A stretch of 64,000 nt of DNA from Dama dama (lineage: Eukaryota; Chordata; Mammalia; Artiodactyla; Cervidae): assembly GCF_033118175.1 (NCBI RefSeq), contig NC_083691.1, positions 15,349,001 through 15,413,000 on the forward strand, written 5' to 3'. Shown one piece after another: positions 43,310-55,740 of the stretch. Numbering within the stretch: the first letter of the stretch is position 1; the number at the start of each line of letters is the position of its first letter. The position numbers and the translations under genes are program-made. The notes under the pieces were generated by a model. The model was given only the letters and a program-made list of their open reading frames with translations, ran no database searches and had not been told where the DNA came from.

Positions 43310-43445
43310 CCACTATAAAAACATGTCTAAACACCCAAATAAATCCCAGATGGATTAAAGATGGAAACGTTGAAAACAAGAAACTGAAGCATATAAGCCT
43401 CAGAAATAATTCTTTAATCTTGAGGTTAGGGATCTGGCAAAACTC
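43310..43445 (+). mobile_element. Old L1 ORF2 3' relic
   Basis: 'aataaatcccagatggattaaagatggaaacgttg' followed by 'aaataattctttaatcttgaggttagg' tracks the L1 ORF2 3' region. No frame survives. Confidence 0.6.
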
Positions 43446-46374
43446 CAGTATCAATATCTTCATGCTCTCCTCTGGAGCCTGTCACATTCCACAGAGAAGA
43501 CTGGCGCTCTTGCCTGCCTGCCTGCCAGCCTGGTGGGAACCAGTGGGCCGGGCTCCCAGGACATTAGCATCCAGGCTCCTACGTTCCCTGGTCACCCAGC
43601 CATCGGGGTGGATCCAATCTGCATTGAGGACTCGGGCAGGGAGACACAAAGTTGTAACACATGTGAGAAGAGACCCCTGGGCTCCTGCACATGGGGAATT
43701 TCAAGTGGTCCTGATGCACAGGCAGAGAGAGTAGCCCGGATCCAACTGCCTTAACTGGCTCTCAGCCCTTCTTCTTGATTTCTGCCCCTGAATTCGCCCC
43801 CATTCCAGTGCTGCCAGCTGTGGAGATGGTCATGGTCAAGATGACTCCCTCCCAGGCTCCTTACTGTGGACTCAGGACACCACTCTTTTGCGTCCTGAGG
43901 TATTTTTCAACTTCTCAACTTATTTCCAGCTCCTGAATATTGTTCCTCTTGGACTCAGTCAATGCCCTGGTGTATCTACAACCAGCTTTTGCTCTAGTTT
44001 TCATAGGGTTTGGCAAGGGAGCAAAAAGGAGATGCATGTATTCCTGTGGTCATTTTTACCTGGAGAAGGCAATCTAATTTTTAATGTTTTATATAATAGG
44101 GAATAAATGCAACAGTCCTAGGAAAAGAATCAAGAGTAAGCATTTAGGAAAGAAAGAGAGAAACCTTCTAAGTACGTCAGATTAGAGGAGCGTGGCCACC
44201 AAAGAGAACCGATCCTCCTGAATATCCACCTGACTCAGAGGGAGGTCAACCTGCTGCTAAGCTGCTCAGCGAGAAAAACAGTGCTATTCCTGTGTCCAGG
44301 TTTCCTTTGCTCCCAGGGTGGACCACCCTTCAGTGTGATAGTGGGGTGGCTCCTCCCTCCTCCAGCACCCTGCAAAAAAATAAATAGGTTCTCTTGCAAA
44401 GAAAATTCTAGATTTCCTCAGTCACACCCTACTATTTTAAAATCTATCTTGGCAGAAAAAAAATCCCTCCCTCTGTTTAAATAAATGTATTCATGCATAA
44501 GCTCAAGGCATCTAGTCTGCTCAGCAAGCCAGTGTCTTCTCTTTATACAGTCTATTGATTACATAAAGCCTGTTATTAGGTCTCTGCATCGTCTCTCTGA
44601 TACATGAAGAGTAAATAATCCTTAACACTTCCTGGTTCTTACTTCCAGGTTTTGCTTCAACTCAATTTTTTTCCCCCCTCAACCTCCCTAAGCTGTCTGT
44701 GCCACTTCTTAAGTTGGTAATACCTTAACTATGCTAAGGTTGCAGGCATAAGGTTGCTGACCTACCAGGATATTGGTCACTCACATTCACCACGCATTTA
44801 TTACTATTTTTGCATCTGAATTTATTGTTGCTCCAGGTATTGCTAAGGAGTATTTCTTTTTTTTTTTTTCTGCTTACAAAACATAATTTAATGAATTTTT
44901 TTGAATTATAGATAGCTTAAGAGAAAAGAGAAAGCGGTTCTTTATATCAAAGAAAAAAAGCATTAAATCATCAACAATATTCCTGACAAAACCCACACTC
45001 TTCCTCTATCAATTCATAGAACTCTGTGAACTAATTCTTGTTCTGCTTCATCTTGGGTTAGAAATCTCATAAAGCCATCAGTTTCTCTACGAGACTTCTG
45101 GAAATCCTGACTCAGTGTAGTAGCACGGTGAGCTAATAAGTGTTTCTTTTATCACCCACTACGACTTTCAGATGTTTCGCACCACACTTGCTCACCATTC
45201 ATCCTTTGGCTAATGTTTATATCTTCTTTCTCCCCTAATTGTACAACTGCAGCCTCAAAGGAACAGTTTTTTCCAAAGCTAAACTGGTAATGGTTTATAA
45301 ACCATTTGTTTGTTTTATATTTTTGTTGAATATATATTATGTATAATATATATTATATGTTTAATATTTTATATTATATAAAAATATGTTTATTATAAAC
45401 AAAATGTACTGTTTCCTTAGTTTGTAATAAATTTCAGCTGTATTTATGTAGCATGACCAAATCAAACATTGGATGGTGGGGAGAGGCTGAGTTGGTTAGA
45501 CTTTTCTTACTATTAGTCAGAAGCTCTGAAGAACATCTCTCAGGGCTCTGGGGACCCAGGAGACCTGCCATGATTGGGAGCATCACAGAAGACAAAGCTG
45601 TTTTGACTTCATTGAAAAAAGTCAGAGACAGAGGCTGCTTCTTTGTAGCCCTGGTAAGAAATATTAGAATAAAACTTGGGTAGTTACCAATAATAATTTA
45701 AATTCAGTTAATAAAGCTGTTATTTAATACCTGTTGATCTAGCTATTTAAATGGTTGCTCTATTTTGTCTTGACGTATAATTGTAGTATAAGTTAAATAC
45801 AATACATAATGATGTATATCAGTAGGTTGATCATAATGTTTATTATCCAGCTTAACATTCTTTCCGAGTGAAAGAATATGCTATCAATAGTTACACAGGG
45901 TCAACTGGAATAAACCAGGACTATCTTGGGAGAATGGCAACAATTGGCCATGCTTTTATGAAGAGTGTTATTGTTGAAGAAAGCACAATTGACTGAATTG
46001 TGTTCTAAATGCCCCAAGACTGACTTGGCCATGGAGCAGGAAAATCACATCAACTTTCCCTTACTTTGTAATGAACAGCTGTTCTTTAAGTCTGAGAATA
46101 ACACGGAACAGAGGACACTCCTCTGCATGGCTATGTTGCAACCATTAGAAGCATCACTGGGGAGCAGGAGGTAGTTTGTGGGTGGGTTTGCTTCTTCTAT
46201 CAGGATCTAGTGAGGCGATGTGGCCTGACAAGGCTACACCTCCATTTAGCTGGAGCTGCTTCCCCACGGCCACGGCATAGTGCTCCAAATGCATGAGGCA
46301 AGGAGCATGTTGAACTCAGAGATGAAAAATTAAGCAAGCGCTCATCATTTTGACAATAAGCTAGTTTTGAACTA
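43446..46374. other. Unique DNA, no gene seen
   Basis: About 2.9 kb without young retroposons. It contains a T run at about 44858-44869 and an AT palindrome-rich patch at 45325-45390. Frames of 60-104 codons occur with no domains. No exon supported. Confidence 0.45.
45325..45392. repeat. AT-rich inverted-repeat patch
   Basis: Alternating ATATATTATGTATAATATATATTATAT units are self-complementary and could form small cruciforms. Confidence 0.6.
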
Positions 46375-46450
46375 GAATGAATTCTTTTTCTCCTCTGAGC
46401 CTCAACTACTTCATCTGTAAATTAAACTGGATTGTTAAAATGTGTCTGCA
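46375..46450 (+). mobile_element. MIR SINE fragment
   Basis: 'tctgagcctcaactacttcatctgtaaattaaactgg' matches the MIR motif 'ctgagcctcagtttcctcatctgtaaaatggg'. Confidence 0.65.
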
Positions 46451-48467
46451 GTGCAATTTGAGGGAGATAATCCATGTATTCTTGACACATAGTACATAAT
46501 TCATATAATGTACAATTGTAAATAATCATACATTTGCATTCCAAGTTTAAGATAATGTATTGATTTAATCGTGATCATTTCTTTGGAAGATAGAAGTAGC
46601 AGTCATTTTGGTTTCACACTTTATGTCTATTACTCCTTCTTGTGAATAGCTCAATCCTGTCTTGATTCACAATGGCTAAAATTGTAGTGTCGTAGAAAAA
46701 CTTTTAAAAAATGTATAATGTCCTAAAGTCTCTCATGCAGTTATTAAAGCTCTGAACAACTGATTGTCTTTTTTATGTAATCAGTTTCTCAATACTTAAA
46801 ACAGCTTTCTGTTAGGCTGATCTAAATCACATTCATTAGAATCAAAAATTATAAAATTTTAAAAAATTACAGGTTAATAAACAGTAGCTTACCTTTTAAA
46901 AGGTTTGGAAAATCGAAGTACCCAGAGTTCAATTAGAAAATAAGGGATCAAAAGATGCTACAAATCTCATCAGAAAACAAAAACCTGGAAAGGATGTTAG
47001 AGTACATGAAAGTGAAATGTAAAATGTATCCTAAAAGATAAATTTCCTATTTCAATCATCCTGCAGTTTATATTTTGTCAGTCTGACAATAATTTGTAAT
47101 CAAGCTGATTGTAATTGACCAAATGAGATTAATAAGTGAATGAAAACATACCTTACGGTTTGATCTCTACTTTGACATAAAATAATGAGGTTAGAAAATT
47201 AGCAACTATGATTGTCTTTAACTTTCATCTATCTCAATTGGTACGTGGGATATAAGGGGAAATTATAAGGATGCACTGAAGGTTAAGTTTCACTGATGGC
47301 TGCTCCTACATATTTTATATTTCTAAAATTTCCTAGAGAATATCTTTGGTCTTTCAAGGTGCAACAGGACACCCATTTTTTTCCAGAAATCAGGCAAAGT
47401 CAAACAACAGTTTCATTGCTTTGTTCATACCCTATGTGTGTTCTCAGACATGTTGGATGTCTTTGCTCTGAAAGTCTTTTGCACACGGGGTGCTGTTTCT
47501 GCTTGCTGCTGATAAGGGAACCAGGATTCATGGAGAACTGACTGAGACTCCATAGGGTGGAGCTCCTCACAGACGGATGTCTTGTCACTCCAAGTCCTGT
47601 ACATTTTCTGCTCAAACAGTGATCTTTCACACTGAGTTCCTGAGTTTTAAGGACTCTTCAAATCATGACAGGAGCAATGGGGACAGAGGGAGACAAGGGC
47701 CTTCAGCCATGCTGGTTCCACGTCCCACTGGCAGACATGCAGGCGTCCACATCTACTCATGTACCTAGACTGCAAGAGAAGGGAGGTCAGCGGGATTCCA
47801 GGGGATCAATTCAGGGCTACCCTCCGCCCTGTGGAGCGTCTTCCCAGGGAGCTTGGCCTCTTCACCGTGCCCTGCCGCCACCACCTCCCTGAGCCTCCAG
47901 GACCACACATGGGGCCCAGCTCTGCCAGGCCAACTCAGGGTCAGTGCCTCTATTTCTATAGAATAAGGAAGAAGGTGAAAGGTAAGAATCAAGGGGGGCA
48001 TCAGTTTCCCACCTTCTCAGACTCATTAACACTGAACAGCCGTAGCCTGGGCTGCAGCACTGAGGTGTGGGCGGGTGTGGCAGGTGGAGGTGTTCCTGTG
48101 GAGCATCTCAAGTTGCCTCTTAGTAATGCACAGGGCTGAGGTGGGTTGTTCAGGGGTCAGCAGAGTCTAGGCTGCAGCAGGAAAAGAGAAGGAAACACTG
48201 GAAGCCAGGCTGGTCTGATTCTGGCCACGGGAAGCTGTGGACAGTTTCAGCCGCTCCGCCTGGCTTCCTGACCTGATTCTGTAACAGTGTTGACTTCCCT
48301 TCTAGGAAGCCACGCGCAGTAGAAGTAGCCCTGGCCATTCTTCACTGACCTCTGAGGAGCTCCCACGGCGGGAGACGATGAGGCTGAACTGGATGGTTGA
48401 GTTTACCTTTGTTTTCAGAGGAGGTCAAGGCCTCAGCAGCACAAGGAGGGCCAGGACATAAGCCAAA
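46451..48467. other. Unique DNA, AT-rich then GC-richer
   Basis: 46460-47250 is very AT-rich with many homeodomain-like ATTA/TAAT cores (see 47040-47190). 47650-48420 is GC-richer with overlapping frames up to 126 codons (47759-48139 on plus), with no domain. No exon supported. Confidence 0.45.
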
Positions 48468-48672
48468 GGGGTTTGCTCAGCTGGTAAAGAACCCGCCTGC
48501 AATGCAGGAGACCCCTGTTCAGCCCCTGGATTGGGAAGATTCCCTGTTGAACCATACGGCTACCCGCTCCAGTTTTCTTACCTGGAGATTTTCATGGACA
48601 GAGGAGCCTGGCAGGCTTGAGTCCATGGGATCGCAGAGTAGGACATGACTGAATGACTTTCATTTTCACTTT
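48468..48672 (+). mobile_element. Bov-tA SINE
   Basis: Full-length, somewhat diverged; tail 'gactttcattttcactttt'. It forms an inverted pair with the copy at 48779. Confidence 0.92.
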
Positions 48673-48778
48673 TCTCACAAAAAAACAGTATGATGAACCC
48701 TAAACTAATGTTGCATTGAGACTACATCACCTCATGCAGGACAGAAAGGGAATGTAATCAACTATCTAGGAATATACG

Positions 48779-48982
48779 TGAAAGTGAAAGTGTTAGTCAC
48801 TCAACTGTGCCCAACTCTTTGCAAGCCCATGGACTGCAGCCTGCCAGGCTCCTCTGTCCATGGGATTCTCCAGGCAAGGATACTGAAGTGGGTTGCCATG
48901 CGCTCCTCCAGGATCTCCCCAGTCCAGGGATCCAACCCAGGTCTCCCGCATTGCAGGCAGATTCTTTACCCTCTGAGCCATA
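48779..48982 (-). mobile_element. Bov-tA SINE
   Basis: Inverse full-length copy with 'gaaagtgaaagtgttagtcactc' tail and a decayed head ending 'gagccat'. Confidence 0.93.
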
Positions 48983-51538
48983 TGTAAAGAGCATCACAGA
49001 GGGCACACGGTGAAGGAAGAGATCCTAGAATAAGATGTTTAACTCAGAAAATTCAGGATCATGGTTCCATAATGGCCAACAGTCCTCACATAGACAAGTG
49101 GCATATGGGTCAATTTCTGACAGACAGATCAGTTAGAAACCAATGGTTGGGTGTTGTGTGTGTCTCCCAGTGTGGGTCATGCTGGAGAAGAAACTGGGGA
49201 ATTCACAGTACTGGGAACAAGGTGTGTGTGCTGGTGGTCCCGAGTATATTTTTGTTCCCCAGTGTAGCCCGTGCAGAGCAGGGCAGCAAGCATAACTCTC
49301 ACACAAATTCACACTCCCCAGCACCCATCCTAAATCTCGAGTCACCTAAGGATGAGAAAACACATTTTCATAGATTCTCTTTTAGGAATTTTTTTCTCTT
49401 CTCACAATTGCCATTCCCAACTTGCATGAATTTTAATGCATTTAATACATATAAGTAAATAAGCTGTCAGTGTATATTATTGCACATACCTGTGCTATTA
49501 ATAGGTTTAACAGGAGAGGTAGTCAAAGAGGTCCAGTACATTTGACAAGGTGAAGTCATTAAAAAAAATAGGAATTAATACGTTATATATATACATATAT
49601 ATACATATATATATATACGTGCAGCTCTGTTCATAGTAAATATTTTGCAACGATAACTCATTTGAGAATTATTTTAAGTTAACTAAAACAAATTAGTTGG
49701 AGAATTCTTATTAGACCATCAGTAAAATTGGTTGGAAAAATGCGACCTAATAAGTCACCTTTAGACTAGTAAGAGGTTCTTTTGGAGCTAACTAGCTGTC
49801 AAATTTCCCCGGTTAAACCTTTGCAATTGACAATATGCTTTTAAGTGTTGAGGTGATACTAAGACCTAGTCAATGAGTCATGGTGCTACTAGAAATTTTA
49901 AATTACTTTTATATTCATTACATATTCAATTTGTTTCTCTATGTATTTAGTATTTATTTGATACTTTGCCAAAAATCTTTAAAAATAAGGCAGTTTTTCA
50001 CAAAATATGAATAACAGTTTTATTTAGAAAAGCTTCCTGATATTTAGGCTTATGATTTCATGATTATTTTTACAGAAAGTAAACAATATTACTTTTAATT
50101 GTGGACATTTTAGATCTAATGTATATCTGTCTAAAGTATATTAAAAAATGAATAAATTGAATAATTAATGGAAAAATACACCATTTTTGTCTTCATTTTG
50201 TTGAAAATTTAAAATGTATATTTAGAGCTTTCAGTACTATTCAGATGGATGTTCATATTGTGCTTATTTGTAACATTTTTATAAAAAAAAACCCCAGAAC
50301 TACTCATTAAGTGTTATTTCACAGAAAAATGGAAAATTAAGTAAAATAGTATTGATCATAGTTGAAAACTGTCACTTGTGCATGAGCACAAAGATACAGG
50401 CTTCAAATTTGCTTTCATCCGTTTGAAGCAAACAACCCCTCATGTGAACACGAGACGTATGCATATAAAACAGATACTTAAAAATATATTTAGGTGATGG
50501 CAGATGCCCTTGCTTCTACTTTTCATTCAGGTATCTAATCTTTATGGAAGTATCATCCTCTAGTTTTTAATATAATGCCAGAATCTTAATGGCAATTTTC
50601 ATATTCTCCAATACAAATCTACATTAAGTCTTCCTATGCATTTATAGATAGATACCTTGTAATACCTTGTTTAGGAAACACCAAAAAGGCATCTATCCAT
50701 TTGCACATCCAATTCCCTGAATATCAGTCACAGACCCCAGGGAGGTTTTGAATGAGTAACATTGACTTGATTTGAAGACGTCCAAAAATCTGTTTTCCTA
50801 CTGGTCACACATATGGGCACCGCTGGCTTGGGGTCGGGTCTTTGCTGCCTCCTAGATCTCACTAGAATGCTTGGTGGTCTGTTAAACATTACCATGGGAA
50901 AGTGTAGGGGCTTTTTTGAAGCTGTTATGATCTATTGGGTCAAGGCCTGTTTCATCGATAAGACAATTTTGCTTATTCTACAGTCAAGCAGGTCTGTGGA
51001 TCAGGCGAGACACCCAAAGCCTAATGAAATATTTAAGAAAGGACTTTCTCCGTGCCGACACCAATCAGTCTTACCAATCAAATGGCTGAGGCAGCTGTAC
51101 ATGTTGGGATTGGGAAGGTAAGAAACAGATAATAAGACAGAATGACAAAATCATGCAAACAGAGCATTTCAGATGAAAGAAATGGGTAGACTGTGGGTGG
51201 GCGATAACCCTGTGAGTGTGGGGTTTATAGGGGTGTTAGTGATACACCCTCAACCATCAGGGGATGAGCTGGGTGAGGGGAAGTGGGGTGTGTATAATAC
51301 AAGCACACTTATAAGTCTTCGTTCTTTGGTGGAGAAACATTTGCATGGACCCTGAGACTTAGGGAACCTGAAGGTCTGTTCAAAAACATGCCTTTCTGAA
51401 CCACTGCATTTGTGCAGCAATTTCTAAAGGAGGAAAAAAAAAAAAAAGATCATTTGACAAGCCCGTCTTTGTGAAAACCACCGCCAAGCAAGAAGGGCCG
51501 AGAAGGTGACTTTCTACCTTATACTCACTGTGTTCTCT
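48983..51538. other. Unique AT-rich DNA, no gene seen
   Basis: It contains a TA/CATA microsatellite (49583-49620). A 102-codon plus frame (50813-51121) runs into a strong splice-donor-like AAG|GTAAGA at 51115-51123, but no acceptor or domain supports an exon. No retroposon of ruminant age is present. Confidence 0.45.
49583..49620 (+). repeat. (TATATACA)n microsatellite
   Basis: Short TA blocks interrupted by CA. Confidence 0.75.
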
Positions 51539-51558
51539 GAAGAGAGACCAAGCCCCCT

Positions 51559-51568
51559 CCGCCATCTT
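51559..51568 (-). promoter_or_regulatory. YY1-like motif
   Basis: The minus strand reads AAGATGGCGG, matching the YY1 core AAGATGGCGGC. It is a short motif and could be chance. Confidence 0.35.
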
Positions 51569-51877
51569 CTCTCTCTGCTTAGATGCTTCCCCTGACATTC
51601 AACCTGCTCCTTGACCTCAGGAGCCAGGATTCAGACTCAGAAACAGGCAGAATGACAACAAAGATACCTATTACCCACGGGGAGGAGGAAGTGGGTGCAA
51701 GGGTGTGCTGGCTTTCCCTGTGATTTCTGGGCTTTGAGAGAGCAGCAAGCTGGATCTCTCCAAGGCAAAGAGATGACCACGTTAGCAAGGATTTCTGGCT
51801 TTCTTCCCGTAAAATTGAAATGAGAGATGGGGCGATCCTCAGGCTCTGGCTTTCGGAAAAGCCTGCACCCCTGGCCA

Positions 51878-51892
51878 CCCGCCCCTCCCCCC
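51878..51892 (+). promoter_or_regulatory. GC-box-like C-rich run
   Basis: CCCGCCCCTCCCCCC fits Sp/KLF-type sites on the inverse strand. It is followed at once by CpG-rich sequence. Confidence 0.35.
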
Positions 51893-52333
51893 GCGTGCTC
51901 CCGCGCCTGTCTCCTCTACCCTCACTCTGCACTCATTCTAGCCCAGCCGTCTTATGATAAAAGAAGGATGCCACGCAGGGTACATTCAGGCGGATTGTCA
52001 ATGTATCCGTACACATTCTCAGTCTCTGCTCAGTGTTCCATGACAACAAGGTGAGACGGCAGAGGTTATCCGAACAGCTGCTGCCTAAGCTGGAAATTCC
52101 AGGCATTGAGCACCATCTGTCTATACGTTCACAGATGTATAGAAGAGCCATCTATCAGCCTGCAGCCCACAGCTGCGTCCCCACCGGGCTGCTTCCTTCC
52201 CGGCGAGGAACAATGAGAGCTAGTTCTTCACTTTGTGTCACACAGAATGGCTGATTTGATTAAGTCCCCAACTCTCATTATGCTAGGTAGGGGTGTAGAA
52301 TTTCAATGATAATCCATAATGCATGACCAGTTT

Positions 52334-52347
52334 GTCACCATGGCAAC
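52334..52347. promoter_or_regulatory. Perfect RFX X-box palindrome
   Basis: GTCACCATGGCAAC is a near-symmetric RFX X-box (GTYRCC-AT-GGYRAC). All core positions fit the consensus. RFX factors bind such sites in ciliary and MHC class II genes, but also at enhancers. It lies in repeat-free DNA. Confidence 0.55.
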
Positions 52348-52450
52348 ATAAATTCAAGGTTACTAGCTCAGACGCATAATTGGGTGTGCATTGAGTGCTG
52401 AAGGAGGGCTGTTAAAATTCTTGTCATAGAAAAGTAACATCCATCATACT

Positions 52451-54000
52451 GTCTGAAATTGCAAAGTACTCATAATCAGACAGAAAAATCCTTGGAGAAA
52501 AATGTTAATAAAATAACTATTACAGCCTAATAAAATTATTAAGTTTAACCACTGTGGTTTTCAAAGTATTTCAGTTAAGAAGAATGGAGTAGACACCTCA
52601 TTAAACATTGAAGACTTAGGTTTCACCTCCCCCACTAATATTTCCATGAAATATGGATCTAAAGAATTTTTCGTCTCAGTGTGATTGATTGATCAAAATA
52701 AATCCCACATAATAAAATATACCACCACACATATTTATTTCGTTTTTGTATTTCATATTGGATTTTTCTTAGCTGTGAGAATATTTCCTTAATAAAATGC
52801 TCTGGGGGAAAACTAAATCTACTTCTCTGCTCTAAAATGTTCAGAATTAAATTATGTATGTTATTTGCTGTATCTCCCAAAGTAGAGACATGAAAACGAA
52901 GGTGGAGACAAGAAAATGAAAAAGAGTCAGAAAGAGATAAGAACGTGTTACATTATCAGCCCATCCCACCATGGGTTCATTTTGGTATTTATAATTATTC
53001 ATCATAGAATTTTTGCTCAAATGTAAGGGCCAATAAAAATCCAATGCAAAATAAAATGTGTGCTCTGTAAAAGGATTCCATCTTGGACCAGAATGATTAT
53101 GGTAATGACTTGTTTTGGTGTCTGCCTTTGCCAATGAAGTAGAACCAGGCAGAGTTATAAATGAGCCTTGCATAAATGGCTGAGAATTAAGCAGAGTGTT
53201 ATTGGAGGGGCACAGCATGGCTCACTGAAGGTCCTCCCTCGTTTTCTTTGATGGAGTGTAACCAATGCCTCCCCATTTTGTTGCCTCTTTGGATTTTAAT
53301 TTGAGATGCTTTGCTCTGTGGGGTTATTGACTAGAATTTTTCATAAAACATAACCCGTTTTAAATATATTTTCCCCTTTCACTATATGACCCAGTAGTGG
53401 ATACATTTCTGAAACCCCAATCTATTCTTTGTTAATGAGATTCAGCTCTTCTTTAATTCTATTGAAGAATGTGAGATTCATTGACTTAAGCGATAAGAGA
53501 ATCCTGCCAAATAGAATCAGACATGGCCACACCAGCTTGGAAACACTGCTGTGCTTCTGCTTAGACCTCGCAGGAAGAGAGACTGCTTGATCCTGCCTTC
53601 ATCTTCATATTGTATTTCATGCTTTCTTCTCCAGCAACACTCCAGGATATGCACAAAGTCACTTCTTTTCCTGGATATCAAATCTGCTATCATTATAGAA
53701 TAACTAAAATATTAGGTAAAGGCACAAACAAAGCTAGTTTTCAGGCAGCTGACATTACACTGTATATATCATTTACCTTCTAGAATTTCTAGTGCTGTCC
53801 TCAATTTTCTACAAAGCCAAGTGAGATTAGATGATGTTTTAAAGTGAAAACCAGAGATTTATTCTTTAAATGAAGATCACATCCCCAGGACCTTTGCAAT
53901 GCTTTAAAGTCAAAAATAAGAGAAAAGCAAGAATCAAAATCAGATGACCTAATTCAGAATATAGGTGTAATTTTATATATTTTTTTTGCATTGTGTTTAA
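52451..54000. other. AT-rich repeat-free DNA, possible conserved element at 52950-53400
   Basis: 52950-53400 shows several CCAAT-type and TTTGCAT-type sites and homeodomain cores in a smooth AT-rich stretch without retroposons. A 123-codon minus frame (52847-53218) has no domain. No exon supported. Confidence 0.4.
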
Positions 54001-55740
54001 TCATCCTAATGTCTGTGTCCTTTGGAATTTTTTTTTTTTTAATTGAAGATACTTTGTGCGGGGCAATTTCATTTGAAATATGAAGGGGTTTTGTTCTGAA
54101 AGAGCTTGCTTACAAAAGTCACATCTGGAAGTATGTTCAGCCTCAACTGCACACATGTAAGTCCAATTAACATCACGAAAGCTCAGGAAAATATCCCCTG
54201 CCAGCCAGCTGAGGGGGAGGGGCGGTGGACTGAAGAAAGAGGTTTGTGTCTCTGATTTAAATACAAGTGACTTTGTGGAAAACACTAGCTTGGGCTCAGA
54301 TGAACGCCTATTGTGGAGAGCACTGGGTCTGCAGACAGAGGAGTTTCTGATTTGATGTTCAGGGAAGCGCCATTGTAATCAGGAGCAAATACTGATCTCG
54401 GATGTTTGGACCAGAAGGATGTCTCCGCAAACTGTTAGGGTGTGAGTCAAATTTAGTGTTTAAAGCCTCTAAGGTAATTTAAAATTTTATTATTTGAAGA
54501 GTTTGGCTTTAGTAGAATGAAAGAAACAAACTGATCAGCACTAATATGTACTGATTCAAAACAGCCTATTGACTATTATTCAAAATTCTTTATGCCGTAT
54601 ACTCTTTATAAGAAAAAAACACTTTTAATTAAACCAAAGTGTAACCATCAATAATGTGAATTTTGTCATAACCAATATTGCATTTTCAGTTATTCTTTTA
54701 AAAAACTGAATGGCGACCCATGTTTTTGTTCATAGAATTAGAGACAGTGGGGATATTACAATATGAGTGACTCAGGTTCATTGAGTCTCAAAATTTTCAT
54801 CAGAAAATCTAGCTTCCAGTTTGCAAACATGCTGCAGTTAATTTTCATTTTTAACAAGCTACAGTTTGATTTTAGTCAATCATCCCAAGCCTGAAAAGAT
54901 TATGAAATGAGCATATGATAAATATCTAGGAATAATAATGTATCAAACCTTTAAATAAATTGTGAGACAGGAAGATAAAAATTCTTCATGTGTTCACATT
55001 CAGAAGGAATCCTAATGCTCTAATTCTAATTAACACCAGTTAAGTAAAAGGTACATATTGCTGAAAAGAGTAAACAAATAAATGTATTGCTCGTGAAATC
55101 CACTCTACACACACACCAAGTCAAGCCTTCAACCTTCTCATCATTTCCTTTTGCATTTGATTGTCATTTTTAATCACATCATACTCTGAGGCTTTTCCAT
55201 TCATTGGTTAGCTTTACAAAATTCAGAAAAACTAACACCCAATATAGTTGGATATACTTGCTCTGAAAACCTGTTAAATGTGTGAAGTGTATTTTTTATA
55301 CATATGATAAAGACTGTTAGCAAGTTGCTTTCTGTGAGATATACTTTAGTAATATGGTATTTTAAAACTTTTGGAAGCCATTATCTATAGCACTTCCAGA
55401 GGATGTGTTATATTCAAGTTAACAAAAAAATATATTCCCCCAGTGTACATGCACAGATAAGTATGTACATAATTTATCTATGCATCTATGTATGATCCAT
55501 TCATGTATGCAAATCTAAGAGCACCACTGCTGCTTCTCCTTTATCTTCATGACATATAGTACACTTGCATTTGTTTCGTTGACTCTGTACTAATTAGATA
55601 CAAAGTTACATGTAGCAATCCAAGGACTAGCTCTGATTCATACATATCCCCATTTCTTTAAATTACAGTTGAGAACAAAGACGAGTCGGCCCGATCCTTC
55701 ATTTTTTGTGTGGCATTTAGCATGATCTCTACCACATGGT
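54001..55740. other. AT-rich repeat-poor DNA, no gene seen
   Basis: A T run at about 54029-54040. The rest holds nothing I recognise. It completes the 13-kb retroposon-poor interval. Confidence 0.45.

Larger units (their letters stand above)
51539..52450. other. Candidate regulatory block (YY1-like, GC box, CpG cluster, RFX X-box)
   Basis: In repeat-free DNA there is CCGCCATCTT (YY1-like, 51559-51568), a C-rich GC-box-type run (51878-51892), a small CpG cluster (51880-51907), many isolated CpGs through 52210, and a palindromic X-box (52334-52347). The last 200 bases are AT-rich with several homeodomain-like cores. This combination is typical of a conserved enhancer or weak promoter. Conservation itself was not tested, and frames here (up to 117 codons on minus, 51579-51932) have no domain. 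Confidence 0.45.
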
